From positions 3,918,263 through 3,982,262 of the forward strand of contig OZ020518.1 in NCBI GenBank assembly GCA_963971425.1: a stretch of 64,000 nt of DNA, read 5' to 3'. A program made the translations under genes and the position numbers. This DNA comes from Bryoerythrophyllum caledonicum. Taxonomy: Eukaryota; Streptophyta; Bryopsida; Pottiales; Pottiaceae. Positions 34,965 through 47,600 of the stretch are shown here, piece after piece. Under the pieces are notes generated by a model, which worked only from the letters and a program-made list of their open reading frames with translations, ran no database searches and was not told the DNA's origin. Each line of letters starts with the position of its first letter. The stretch's first letter is position 1.

Positions 34965-37432
34965 TCAATCCCAGCGCCGCTTCTCCTCCTCCACATTCAC
35001 AGGATAATACCACTCTGGCTGCTTCACATAGCCACTCAACCTGTAATTCAGGAACACCTCCTCATCACAGACCTCTCGGGTCGCCACCAACACAAGCGTG
35101 TGCACATCACTCACGCCTCCAGACCACTCCCTCTCCACCTCCACAGTGGACAGCCTCCTCCCACCATCCTCCTCGTCCTCCTCCGCCCTCTCCTTCCTCC
35201 CCTCATTGATCCACAGCGGCCCCCTCCTCTGCATGTCGAACTCCTCGTCGTTCCCGAACATGACATTCGGAATATACGACCTCATGAATATGTCGTTCTG
35301 CAAACCGTAAGTGTAGGGACATATCATCACATTCGGTGGGGTGTCTTGAGGAGGATGGTTGGCGAAGTGTCCCAACGCGATCGGACTCCGGAGCTCCATC
35401 TCTGCACCTTCCAGAGGCCCTTGCATCACCTTCCCACCGCCAACGAACTGCCAGAAACTTGGAGGAGAACGAGAGGGAGCAGGAGATTCTTCGTTTTCTC
35501 TTCCACCGTTCCACCACTCTCTGCTGTCTTTGCCTTGGCCCCAGGGCTTGCCATCCACCACCAAGCCGTCGTACCTGGAGATGAGGTAGCCGTTCTCTGC
35601 GTCCACTTTGGGGTACCCTGGCATGTACCTGTATTGGGAGGGGGAGTAGACGACGCCGGGGTACATGGCGATTACTGTTCCCGGGTGCGCTTTCCCTTTG
35701 AGAAACAGCCCGGTTCCGGCTTCTTCGTGAGGGATTCCGGAGCGCTGGAGGTGCAGCGTGAAGCCGGCGCGGTCTTGGAAGGTGGAAGATACTTGGGGCC
35801 GGTTCAGGGGCTTTGTCTCAACCACATCTGCGCTGCACAACATGGATGTCTTAAAAACACTCTCTTGCAAAACTGCATTACCAACTACTGACAAGTCCTT
35901 TTGTTAGCTGGATAAGACACCCGGAGTTTTGATGGGATACCTCCTGTTCTGATTCATTATCCTTCACTCTGAATAGTTATTAGATCAACAGAAGAGCTTG
36001 GTGTCCTTTCAATAGAAATCCTGGAGAGCTTGGTGGTCTCTAAACTCAAGTCAGAGTAGTTTTCGCAATCTTTAAGAGGGAAGAATGAGATTCTTAGCCA
36101 CCTTATTGAAGATGAAATTATTCAACTATTTAGAGGTGGTTTTAATGGAAACAAGAGGGGGCATCGTGTTTAGGAATGAGTCTATACTCACCGAGAAGGG
36201 GCTTCAGGTTCTGGTTGCCTCCCCAAAGCGAAGAGTAAGCCGCTGGGCCGCTTCTTCTCTGGAGGTGGAACTGGCTTTTCCAAAGCGACAGGGTCTTTCA
36301 GGAGTATGTCGTCCAACGTGGTTGCCATTCGCTTGACCTGGGCGTGAACGAGCTCCTGCACTTGTCGCTGCTGTTCTTCAAACGGTGTGGATTCAGCCAG
36401 CTTTGCAAGCTCCTCAGCACTCTCTGGCTTCCCAGACGCAGCCTCACGCTGGAACCTGCAAACAAAAGAGGCCAATCTAATGTCATTTCCATTTCCAAAC
36501 AACATTTCACCAAGTCAGAGCAAACACTAACTTCACACAAACGCACATATTATGAAATAACTCAGGTGACACAAACTGCATTCCAAGTCTGAACAACAGT
36601 TTCCCTGCTTTCGCCGAGAGAAAGCACATAAAAACTCACATCTTCTAAGATGACTCTAATGTCACACATTGCGGTATCATGTCTGAACGGCGTTTGCCCT
36701 GATATTACCAACAGAGAGCACACTAACTTCCACATCTTATGCTGCTCATGTCCAGGGCATAGTACCTGGTGAGAAGAAAGAGCTTGTGCGTGTCGATTTC
36801 ATGCTGAAGGCGCCTCTTGTCTACAGTGCCAAATAAGGATCCTGTTCGAGACCAAGTATCCCACATCTGCACAATTTCCCAAAACCAATTTCAAATCTAA
36901 TCTACCTCCATTGACATTTTTACAAGAACTCAAACATTCAGCCCCACTCCGTCTCTTCCTAACGATCTCATTTCTTTTCAAGTGGTGTTCAATATCTAGA
37001 GAATTAAAACGGCAGAACACTAAACCCAAAACTTCATAGTCTCAAAAATCGCCCAAAACTCTTGCTATTTATTACACTCTCCTTGATCGAGTCATATTTG
37101 CATCCATCGAATCAAAAGCACCAATAACTACTACAAAAACCCTTCCAAAACCCTAGAAACACAAACCTCAACATACACGTCCGAACTCTCTCATACTTTC
37201 ATAAACCTGACATTCCCCCAAAAAAACACGCCGGAACTTCCTAGAAACCTTGCCATTACTCTCTCTTCACTCACATTGCACCGAACGACTCTCTCTCAAG
37301 TTTTTTGGTCTTCAAACAACAAACTGAGAATTAACCAACCCGACTCTCATTTGTTTATTGAATCGACGAGAGCCAAAAGAGAGTTTGAAGACAGGAGAGG
37401 GAGCAACGTACCCTCCGAACCGCGGCCGCCAT
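34965..37432 (-). CDS. SETD9: SETD9-like SET-domain protein (4 exons, 417 aa)
   Basis: Exons 37432-37412, 36866-36766, 36455-36192 and 35832-34965 join in phase (1,254 nt with stop). The first 130 residues include an amphipathic, Arg/Lys/Glu-rich part with FEEQQRQVQELV. The C-terminal 270 residues hold a divergent SET domain: GTGLFLKGKAHPGTVIAMYP followed by GVVY, then DGLVVDGKPWG, then HFANHPPQDTPPNVMI in place of the usual NHxxxPN, then VATREVCDEEVFLNYRLS with the terminal Tyr. Order and motifs follow animal SETD9. SET proteins transfer methyl groups from S-adenosylmethionine to lysine; the substrate of this family is unknown to me. Acidic Glu-rich and Arg/Ser-rich insertions lie between the SET blocks. 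The N-terminus MAAAVRR... is short and basic and could be an organelle presequence. The dense GC-rich last exon contrasts with AT-rich introns. Confidence 0.85.
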
Positions 37433-37864
37433 GATGCAACAACATCACTTGCAACAGAGCTTCTTCACAAAACAGAGCATAAACCTTGGCGACACAATAT
37501 ACTGTGAGTAAGACTAATACCCTACGCTATGGTCAGTTTCGTACATAATTAATTCAAAATGGGGACTTGTCCAAAATTTTGGAAATTTGAAAGAGATTTG
37601 GCTAGGCGATACGTATGTAATACCAAGGTGACACCTGTACAAGATCTAGGTGATACTCGTGCAATACCTACGTGATATCCATTGTGTCGAATCAATGTGA
37701 CCAAAAAAAAAAAATACTTCGGCAGTTGCCTGCCAAAACTGACCGTAGCGTACGGTATGTCGAGTGAAATTACTATGGGTACTGTGGATGAAAGACGTGG
37801 TGCAAGGATGAATAATACTCTGTACGTGGATGAACCTCGTCCTTGTTTTTGGTGGCATAATTAA
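37433..37864. other. SETD9-like promoter side and intergenic
   Basis: No gene. ACCTAGGTGATACT-like words near 37630-37680 repeat weakly. Confidence 0.4.
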
Positions 37865-37949
37865 CCCTTTAAGGATGATGGTCGCTAACAAAATCTACGG
37901 CAATTCTAGATTTTGTCAACTACTAGAATCGACCATCGTCCTCATCAGG
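37865..37949. mobile_element. TTAA-flanked miniature element (85 bp)
   Basis: TTAA at 37861-37864 and 37950-37953. The left arm CCCTTTAAGGATGATGGTCG is complementary, with one small gap, to the right arm ending at 37949. It forms a hairpin. Confidence 0.65.
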
Positions 37950-38054
37950 TTAAATAATTCCCAACATTCAATTTTTCTTTGTTATGTAGGCCAAGATCGT
38001 ATTTGGGTCAAAGAAATCAAGTATGAATCTCTTGAAATTTTCATTAAAAATTGT

Positions 38055-38235
38055 TATGAAAAAGAGAAGAAGCATAATGAAAGTGAACCAAAAAAAAAAG
38101 CATAATGAAAGTGAACAAAAAAAAAGCATAATGAAAGTGAACCAAAAAAAAAAGCATAATGAAAGTGAACAAAAAAAAAGCATAATGGAAGTGAAAGTGA
38201 ACCCAAAAAAGCATAATGAAAGTGAACGTGAACCC
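38055..38235. repeat. Imperfect tandem repeat, GCATAATGAAAGTGAAC plus A-run
   Basis: About six to seven units of 25-30 bp with variable A-runs. It starts a few bases past the 3' end of the minus-strand tRNA gene. Confidence 0.85.
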
Positions 38236-38239
38236 GAGC

Positions 38240-38243
38240 AAAA
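38240..38243 (-). terminator. RNA polymerase III terminator of tRNA-Arg
   Basis: TTTT on the minus strand, one base after the tRNA 3' end, the usual Pol III stop. Confidence 0.8.
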
Positions 38244-38244
38244 G

Positions 38245-38317
38245 CGACCATGCTGGGGATCGAACCCAGAATCTCTTGCTCCGTAGGCAAGCGCCTTATC
38301 CATTGGGCCACACGGTC
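38245..38317 (-). tRNA. tRNA-Arg (anticodon ACG)
   Basis: 73 nt, no intron. The acceptor stem GACCGTG pairs with CATGGTC (one G-T pair), with discriminator G. The D arm contains the A box TGGCCCAATGG. The anticodon stem is CTTGC/GCAAG with loop CTACGGA, anticodon ACG. The T arm is CTGGG-TTCGATC-CCCAG and contains the B box GGTTCGATCC. All stems pair and the gene looks functional. The 3' CCA is not encoded, as in nuclear plant tRNA genes. ACG is read as ICG after deamination and serves CGN codons. Confidence 0.97.
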
Positions 38318-38607
38318 AGAATTTTGGTAGAATTGTTTCTCCTCACCTCGAAGGAAAGTAACTCTACACATGAAAGTGTATACATTACTCTTGATAACAC
38401 ACTAAAAGAAACTTGACCTAATCGTAAGTAGCATGATGCATGGTGAGCCGGTGCGCATGCAGTCTCGCTTTGGATCACAATCTTCAGTTCGGCTCCCGCT
38501 CTGCATCTCCCCTGCTCTGCTCTCGCATGGCTCATCTCATCAATTGCGGGCGGAAGATCCTGCCATGCGAGGTCGAAGCTCGCGGGCGATGATCCGCCAC
38601 GGGACTC

Positions 38608-41600
38608 ATGGTGACGATGGATCTGCGGGAATCCTCGCATCACCAGGCGACGTCGACGTGCAGGTCCACCACTACTGCTCCCAATGCCATCGCTCATCGA
38701 CAGCAGCCGCCTCTCGTGGACTACCTGTCGCCTCGCATGTCGCGCATTCAGGTACGTACGTGAATTCATGTTGGAGAGGCCGGTGGTGTACGCAGAGCTT
38801 TCAGTTCTGGACCGTCATGTGTCTGAGACGAGACTGGCACGTTGTTTGCAGCGGGATTTGAGTGAGTTGTCGCTGTCGGATCTGCTCCGACTGGCCAAGC
38901 AGCTCAGGATGTACCCATGCATCACTACCTTGCGCCTGTCGGTGTCCGCCGAGGACCACCTCTCCGGTCAGTCATTGCATCATCTCCAGGCTGGTTCGTG
39001 GATGTTTTGAGGCTTAGTGGTAGACGGAACAGACACTCTCTTGTCAATGAAGAGCCCTAATCCTTGACCGACGTGGAAGTGGTGGTTGCAGTTTCGCAGT
39101 TCTTCGGTGGCGCGGATCAGAGAACCTCGGACGCTCTGTTCGCGTTCACCAAGTGCTCATTCCAGCCTCATGCTCTCTCAACCGTTTCTTGCTAGTCATT
39201 TCTCTACCTGTTGTCGGAAGCTGCATGAAATATCTATACGTGTTGTTTGATTTTCACATAGGTTCATCTCATGTAGTGATACTGACAATGTTGCAAAAAA
39301 TATGGCCTGGTTGAGCTCATGGTTTTCAGGCTCAGTGTGACATATGCGTGTGTGTATGTAGCAGTGCGCTTGCACATGCCGTGGAAGGGAGGATGCAGAA
39401 CCTGGAACTGGGAGTGTGCTTGAGCCTGCGAGACATCAACACACTCTGCCCGGCCATACGTACCTTCCCACACAACCCTCATTCCACCTCTACAGTCATG
39501 GCTACATTTTTGTGTCTCTATTTCACACCTAAGAATTTCAAACTTGGGTTTAGTGGGTTGGCAATTTCAGGTTCCAGTCGAACACTGAAAAACCTCTCCT
39601 TTGCAAACAGCGGCCTCGGAGATGTCACGCTTCAAGTGCTGGTATGCTCCTTTCACACACCTCCATCATATCTAAGGTAAGCCTCCCCATAACCAACAAA
39701 AACCCATAGCCAACGCCTATAAAATTGGGGTATATCCAACCCTCTTCCATCCCATTACCACCACCCGAGCTCCAAATGGAGGTTTGCTTTTAGTCAAGAC
39801 CCTTACTTTTGGTCGTTGGTTATGGGGGGTACCTACCGCTGGCCACCCACTAAACATGGTTGCACAAGTTGGAAATTCATAAGTAATTCAGTTTTCATCA
39901 AAAAAATATGAAATCACTTGGGTTGGAATTGTAATTCTATTGGCTATCATTGAAAAATAATAGTATCATCATCTCCTCTCTCCATATATGCACATTCCTT
40001 ACCTTGTCGGTTTTAGAGGGGCTTACCTTATGCACTAGCGGCTCCCAACGAAGCATGGGTAGTCCCCAGTTAAGTTCCCAGTTAAGTCCCCAGTTAAGTC
40101 CCTAGTTTAGTCTTTAGTTCAGTCCCTAGTTAAGTCTTTAGTTAAGTCCCAAGTTAAGTCTCCGTCCTCCTCCTTGGAAATGTTGCCCTAAGTCCTTTTA
40201 TCATGAAAGAGCTCATGGGTACTAGCAACTTGTTACTTAGGTCATATTGTTTTACATTGGTGGTTTTTGCAGTGCCAATCATTTTCTCTCCCTCTCTTTG
40301 TTACACCAATTTCTGATGCTTTCTTCACTGATGCAATGTGCATGGGCAAAGATACCAAGAGTTTTGACCTCGTTTCTCAATTTCAATCATTAAAACGAGT
40401 CTTAAAATCAACTCTTCATTCATCTAAAATTAGCTCAAAGAGGGAGAAGGGCAGCTAAGATTCATGTTACTATATGACCTTTTCTTCTTCCTTCTTAAGG
40501 CAGCTAAAACTACTTCTAACTTGAGAGACCACTAAGCTCTTCCATTGATTTAATACTATTAAGAGTGAGGAAGGAGTAGTGTTAAAAATGAAAAAGGGAA
40601 AGTTCTTATTGAAACTTTGGGTGACTTTACAAACAACCCCACTGCATCTACACAATAATTACTCAAAACTTGGCATTCTTGTGCAGTCTTCATGTCTCCA
40701 GGATTGCGAGCCTTTGCAGACCTTGAACTTATCAGGATGCGCTCTCACGGATGCTTCGGCCGCCGCAATTGCTCTCATTGTAAAGGTTTGTATGAGGATG
40801 TGCTGAATTCTCACTGCTATCAACCTTATTGTTCCTAACAAACTACTTCAAGCATTTTAGAAGTGGGTGAGTCAATTCAGTTACAAAAGACAAGAAAAAT
40901 TACCTTTTTCACATTATGTGTATGTGAAGGGTGTCACTTTTTGAGTGAAGAGTGATAAGGTAACTTGCTTGTGGTGTGTATGTCATCAACCAAGGCTGAA
41001 TTCACACCTGTCCTCAAAGGTTGCAAACTTATCCCTGCAACGCCTACAAGGCTTTGGCAGGGTTGATGTTTGTGCTTTTGGTGTTGTAACTTTCATCATA
41101 ATTGCTTGTTGTTGTCGTGTTACTCAAAAAAAACTTCAAGCTCCAAGAGATCTCCCCAATGTATCTATGATTAACGCCACATCCATTAAATTGAGACATT
41201 TCAGAGTCTCAAATGAGTGACTTTGAACTCAACAGTGGTATGGATTGAAGTCTCAAACTTTGTGAAATGTCTCAATTTAAGGAATATGGCCATCTGATCT
41301 CCAATCAATGCATGCATTGACAAACTATAGTGATTTCCGTCAAGTGGGGTCATGATGAAATGTACCGGATGTATAGATGATGTTTTGCATAATCTACTAC
41401 CCTCGCAGATTCTCCTAGTGCCTCATGGTCCACTTAGGCGTTAAAGGCTTAATGTGATAGCCATGATCAAGAATCTATGGAAAGCTTGAAGAATTTTTTA
41501 TTAGTGTACTGAGGACATCGAAAAATGTGGAATGTTTCAGGGAGTGGACCCGAGTTTGCGCTCTGGACACCGGAGCCGGCATATGAGCTTCCTAGGGGAG

Positions 41601-44600
41601 TATCGAGCGCCAAAATATGGACAACAATGGAGACAGAGTGTCATCTTGATTGGAAAATGGCCACCTCTAAAACATGGGGTAAGTGCTCAATCTACATCTT
41701 GTCATTTAAATAAATATTGTTACACACAACAGACCAAGTGCCATTAACAACATTAAAAATAAATACACACAAAAGTGCACACAGAGCACATCCTTAAATA
41801 AAAACAGTAGAGTAGAAATATGGTCAAAATGACTCACTGTCCGTTGTGATTAGAATCATCCAAACTTACTCAAAATTTTGCATCTCCAGAGTTATTTTCC
41901 TCACATTTATGAATTACAGTTTCGCAACAGTGAAATATTTGATTGTCACAGTAGGTGGGTCGCGTGCCTCACGCATCAAAGTAGTATTTAGGTAGATTAG
42001 TTTGTATCATGCACCATTGTATCAATGCAATAGAGTGTTAGTGTACACGTATGGTTAGAAGGTTCATTACAAGTGCACATTGTAATAAAGTATATGCTCA
42101 CATTTACGTTGTAAGTTCTAGAGAAGGTGGTAATTGCAAATAATTTCATTTTATACTATTTTTAAGTTGTAGATTATGGAGGGTTGTTTACAACTACCTC
42201 CTTCTGATTCATTTTTTCCGGCATTCTCAGTTGAAGTATAAAATGATTGTGCGTGACATGTATAACTTTGATGAAAAGGCACCACGGCCTTGGTGTAGTG
42301 GTTTGAGTCATGGCACACCGGTGAGGTGGTTGTGAGTTCAAGTCCTATTGCCGGCGTGGTGCCTACCACCATAGTCCACCCAATTATGGTGGGGGGTCCC
42401 AAGGCCTCGTTGTATGGGGACCCACAAAGCCCTTGGGGAAGATGACATGTCGGTTGTCTCTAAGGCAATTAGTGTAGGGAAGCACTTAGTGTAGAAAAAT
42501 GTTTACCCTCGAGAGGGGGGAGTAGTTCTATTACACTAGCCTATGTCCCGTGGCCATATGCTTAGTGAAGAGAATGAACAAACACTATATTCACGCCGTT
42601 CTCCTTCAGAGACTAGAGTTCTTCTTCTTTACTTTGATGAAAATAGCATATAAAAAAACATCAAATCTGTAGATTGCATTTAGAATATGCATCTAAGATG
42701 CTTTGAATTTGATATAGCCAATGATACCAAAATCTACCAAGTACCGCTAGCAAACTTGTTGCTTCTAAGTGAAAAGGTAAATTTGCTTTTCACTCACTGA
42801 AGACTTAGAAAAGGTTACTTTTTCTTGTTTGTTTTTACAAATTTCACTCATCCTCATTGCAATGGCTTAGAAAAAGTAAGTGAACAACATTAGGTTTGCT
42901 ACAAGTGGAATGTAGCCTATGGCAAGGGAGAAAGAGTAGTGCAAGCCTAGGGACCCGCATGAATCAAGTAGTTGTTGAGAATACTCAATACACCACTAGG
43001 ATGTAAACATTACATTCTATCCTTAATTCAAAAGATGAACCTTACAATTACCTAGTCTTTTACTAAGTACCTTGAGAAGAATGGATAAAGCGTTTTTTTA
43101 CTACAAATTCAGTTGTAAGTCTATTGATGTTGTTGGAGTAGGATAATCCCATAACACCAAAAGCCAGTTTAGGAGAGTGGCAAGCCACCTTGCGAAAACC
43201 GATGGTGGTGGGCGTAATGCGCCATGAATTGAAGCCAACGAAGGCCACTAACATAGAAGGTTTGGTTGCTCTTGACCTCTCTTGCAACTCCTTCACGGAC
43301 GCACTTTCCGAGGAGCTATGCCCTCTTTTGTACAAGAAGAGACCTCCTCTTTGTGGTGAGCATGTATCCAGGTTTCAAATGCTTGATACGCAAGGCCTAT
43401 GTTAGTTCAATATCCAAGGATATTGATAGCATTGGCACTATTGTGCAAATTCTTAATGGAATTTCTAAGTACATTTGTTGATACCATATATGTATTCTAA
43501 CAATTGTCCTTGGGCAGTGGAATTGCAATGTAGTCATATCCCTTTTTCTAGCTTGTTTTGAAAGCTTGGGATTGGAACGTAACCTTAAACATCTTCCAAT
43601 TCATGTTAGATACATTAATTGAATAGGAGAAAATAGTACAAATTGGTGAAAGAAAGAATTAGCACAAAAGTGGCTACGTGGAAAATGGCGAATATTGTAC
43701 AAACATAGCACATGATTCCAATTATGTGAAAAACGCTAATATCAAACATATGAAACATAGAAAGGATTAAGTTCAACACTATGATGTCAAACAATTTATC
43801 AATCAAACGTAGTTTTTGGCAAAAAGAAGCATCCTCATCAAATCTATCATCACCTTGTAAATGAACATATATAGCATGCTAAAGGGTTAAGTTCATACTC
43901 TTGTGCTAAATAATTAATCAAATTCAAAAGTAGTTTCTGGAAAAGGAAACATTCTCATTAATTCATTTGAAAATAACAATAATAATAATTTCTATAATTT
44001 AAAATCTATCTTTTTTATGTCAATTTTTAACTTTTTCCAAACCTGGCATGGTGAACATGTGTTGCATGTGGAAGCTTTGAATTTGAGGTGCAACCGGATG
44101 ACGCGGGCGGGAGCCAAGCCATTGTTGGATGTGATGAAGGAGCTCAACATTTTGCACCTCGTTGACCTCCGCGGCAACACGGATGATAGCTTGTTGGGAG
44201 TCCTTGAGAATGGGGAGCACTACACTACCTTTTCCACATTCCAGGTAAGCCCATCGCTTTGTTGCGTTCAAAGAGAGATTCACACCAATGTTTGTGATTA
44301 TGGCGGCATTTCATAACTTTTGCACACAACAACAATTAGTGCCCATCATCCATAGATTTACTCGGATGCCAAAGTTTGTGAAATGCTCCCAAAGTTACCT
44401 ATATTGCAATTCTCTTACTTTAATGCTCGTCCACTAATTAGGAATGAAAAACTACAATTCCTGACCACCTTGAAACATTGTTTAGAAATGATGGCCATTG
44501 TTGTTTTTTCCCCTCATATTGCTTGTTGACTTTGAACCCCTAAAGGACCAAGGGATTTTTAGACGATTCTCTACTCCACTGATTAAAAATTGCCAAGATG

Positions 44601-47600
44601 AGGCTTCTGAGAATGTATCCATAGGATCTTCTTCTAAGCTTATATGAGATGATGTGGTAAAAAATTTGTTCCCCAAATGGACACTTGGTTCATTAGGGAT
44701 TAAATTAGGGGAATGTACCGATCAAAGTATAGTTTCAAGACTTTTCCAACACATTCCGTAATAGTGCTCATGTTTTGGGCAACAACTTCTTATAGTGAGC
44801 CAATCAAACTTGTTACCTCCAAGTTTAGTCCACCACTCTTTGTTCACTCCACCATTTGGTCACTAGGGGAACAAGAAAAACATTGCTCCTCAATCCTTAA
44901 AAAAAATTAATACTACAATAAGCGCCTTCTATAACAACCTTGTTTGTTTTAAAAATCATTTCATTACAACAATCAACTCCCTCTAGAATTGCCCAAGCCA
45001 ACTATTACAATGAAACGGCTTAAGAAATGGTTGTTGTAACAAATTCTCTTGTAAAGGGAGCTGACTGTATCAACAAAAATTATTAGCAAAATTCATCAAC
45101 AAAATTTATTAGCAAAATTCATCAACAAAATTTATTAGCAAAATTCATCAACAAAATTCATTAGCAAAATTCATCAACAAAATTTATTAGCAAAATTCAT
45201 CAACAAAATTTATTAGCAAAATTCATCAACAAAATTTATTAGCAAAATTCATCAGCAAAATTATTGTTTACCTGAGCTTTGACATAGTGTTCTAGGGTCA
45301 AAGCTGAAATCAAGTGCATGTTTTTGTCCTGATTTTAATATAATCATCCACTAATTCTATTATTTATCATTTTCTAAGCTCAGTCTCCATTTTGGATGAA
45401 TCCGGAATCATTGGACCCCATTATGAACAACTCCATAAAATCGCAATCAACCACTTCAACACAACTCAAGCCCAAAAAAGAAAGACAACAATTCAAAGCC
45501 ACCATCTTGAGAGGTGGTTCTAGTCCTCTCAACAAATGTGCCATCACATCCTCAAAAAGTACCAAGACTCCTCCCAAATGCAATAATCCTTTGCGTGCCA
45601 ACTCTTGCTTGGGAGCATCAATTTCTAGAACTCCGGCCGATCGATGGGTCCTTGGTCCCCACCGTCCCCGCCAAAAGAGGTAAGGCCCTTTTTCCAAGAA
45701 GGGGTAATAGTTCTACACCACTAAGGCTAATTAGTCAAAAGAAAAATGAGCAAATCACCTAAATGATGTTTTGTATAATCTACCACAGATGAAGATTTCT
45801 CTCTTGTCGAGTCCGTAGAGTGAAATCCCTTTACAAGAGCATCTGTTACAACATCCATTTCATGTATAATAGTTGGCTTGGGTTGTTGTAGAGGGAGTTG
45901 TGACTGTCATGAATGTACAGAATCATGAGTTGTTTGATATAATGAAATGATTGTTATAACAACCATGACTGTTGTAGAGGGAGCTATTGTATATGGAGTG
46001 GGCATAAGGTCCATTTTAGACCAATAATTGGTCAAAGTAGAAGTTTGCGGATGTTGTAGGTCACTAAGAACATCATGCAAGTGGTTTAAAGTTGACCTAG
46101 CATGTATCTTTCCGGCATAGGCTCAATGGTGGAACAAACAAATGTGTTGTTTACATTGGCCACATTTTGGGATGGGAGTTCATCGTTTCCTTCTTTGCTA
46201 AGGTTACAATTGCTATATTAGTGATTTATGGTATCATCAACAATTTTGCAAACCCTTCTAGAATGCAAATTCTAGGTGCAAATTTTGGTATTTAAACTTT
46301 TTTATGCCATATTTAATATTCTAAATACAAGGCTCCATTGTGTGTAGATGTTGCGGAGTTTGGAGGTGTATAATATACTGTTGAAAGCAGACACTTTCAA
46401 AACCTTTAGAACAGTATGTTGCATGCTTCCTAATTCTAAAACACAATGTGAGCAAAACAAAATGGTACACAAAATTCTCTTGATTTGCGGTGGGTTGTTT
46501 TGGAATTAACGTGTTACACTCTATTAGCACATGTTACAGCTAAAGGAAAAAAAATCAAATTATTTACATAGTATAGTATTCCTAAAAGTGAAACTTGTAC
46601 TTGCCTGTCACCCGTACTTTATGGTCTTGTGTTAGTAATTGGGACCACATAGAAATGGTGACTTGGTTTGAGAAAGGCGTGGGGTACCTTTTGTTCATTT
46701 TTCTTTTAATCAACAAATGGAATGCTCTTCATTAATTCCAAAGTTCTCAATTTTTGAATGATATCGTTTGAAACGTGCCATTTTGAAACCACAAATCCCT
46801 GGTCTTACAAGGGTTAAAGACTGATTCTCATATTTTAAATATTGTGTAAATGTTTCCATCCATATAGAAGTGCATAAACGATATGAACATGTAGGAGGTA
46901 CAGCCAGCTCCCTTTATAATAGCCTTGTTGGTTCTGCCTGTTATATATAGAGGCTGTAATATTGAATGGATGTTGTAATGGGAAGGGTGGGGAAGGCTAT
47001 TAAATGGTATTGTTGAATGAATGATTCTATCAAAGTGACATTCTCACATGCCTTAGATTGAATGGATGTTATGTGGGGTGACAATTTGATTTGATGGAAG
47101 TTGTTGTAATAGCAAATGACTGTTGTAGAGAGCAACTAAATGTTTTGGGCCCACGCCGCCTATTATAATGAATTTGTTGTTATATCATATGCTTTTATAA
47201 AGAGAGCCCACTGTAATGCTTGTGAGAATGACCACGTGTAGGTACCAATGGTCCCATAACAAGAACATGGGAGAGTTGAATGAGGCCTATAACAACAACA
47301 ACCTCAAGCACATCAGTCCCTTGTGCAACCAAGACTTGGATGCCAGGTAAAACACATTCCTATGGATTTTCTACAAATAAAGTTTTTTAATATATTCAAA
47401 AAATTAAAATGTTTGTTTGGGTGCACAACCTTGCTATGGTACAGGGGAGAATGAGGTGAGGTAAACCTTTCCATAAATGACAAGTTAAGCAATATATGGA
47501 AAGAACAAACAATACTACACAATTCAATTGGTAGCAAATAGAATTACAAATTTAACCCAAGTGATTTCACTCTTTTCCAATGAAATTTGAATTAGTTATA

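Noticed and set aside
34902-35891. 329-codon plus-strand frame
   Set aside because: It is antisense to the GC-rich last exon of the SETD9-like gene, which has clear SET motifs and in-phase exons.
45071-45262. Regular direct repeats resembling a CRISPR array
   Set aside because: Repeats are contiguous with no unique spacers, in a eukaryotic intron; it is a minisatellite. No CRISPR array was seen anywhere.
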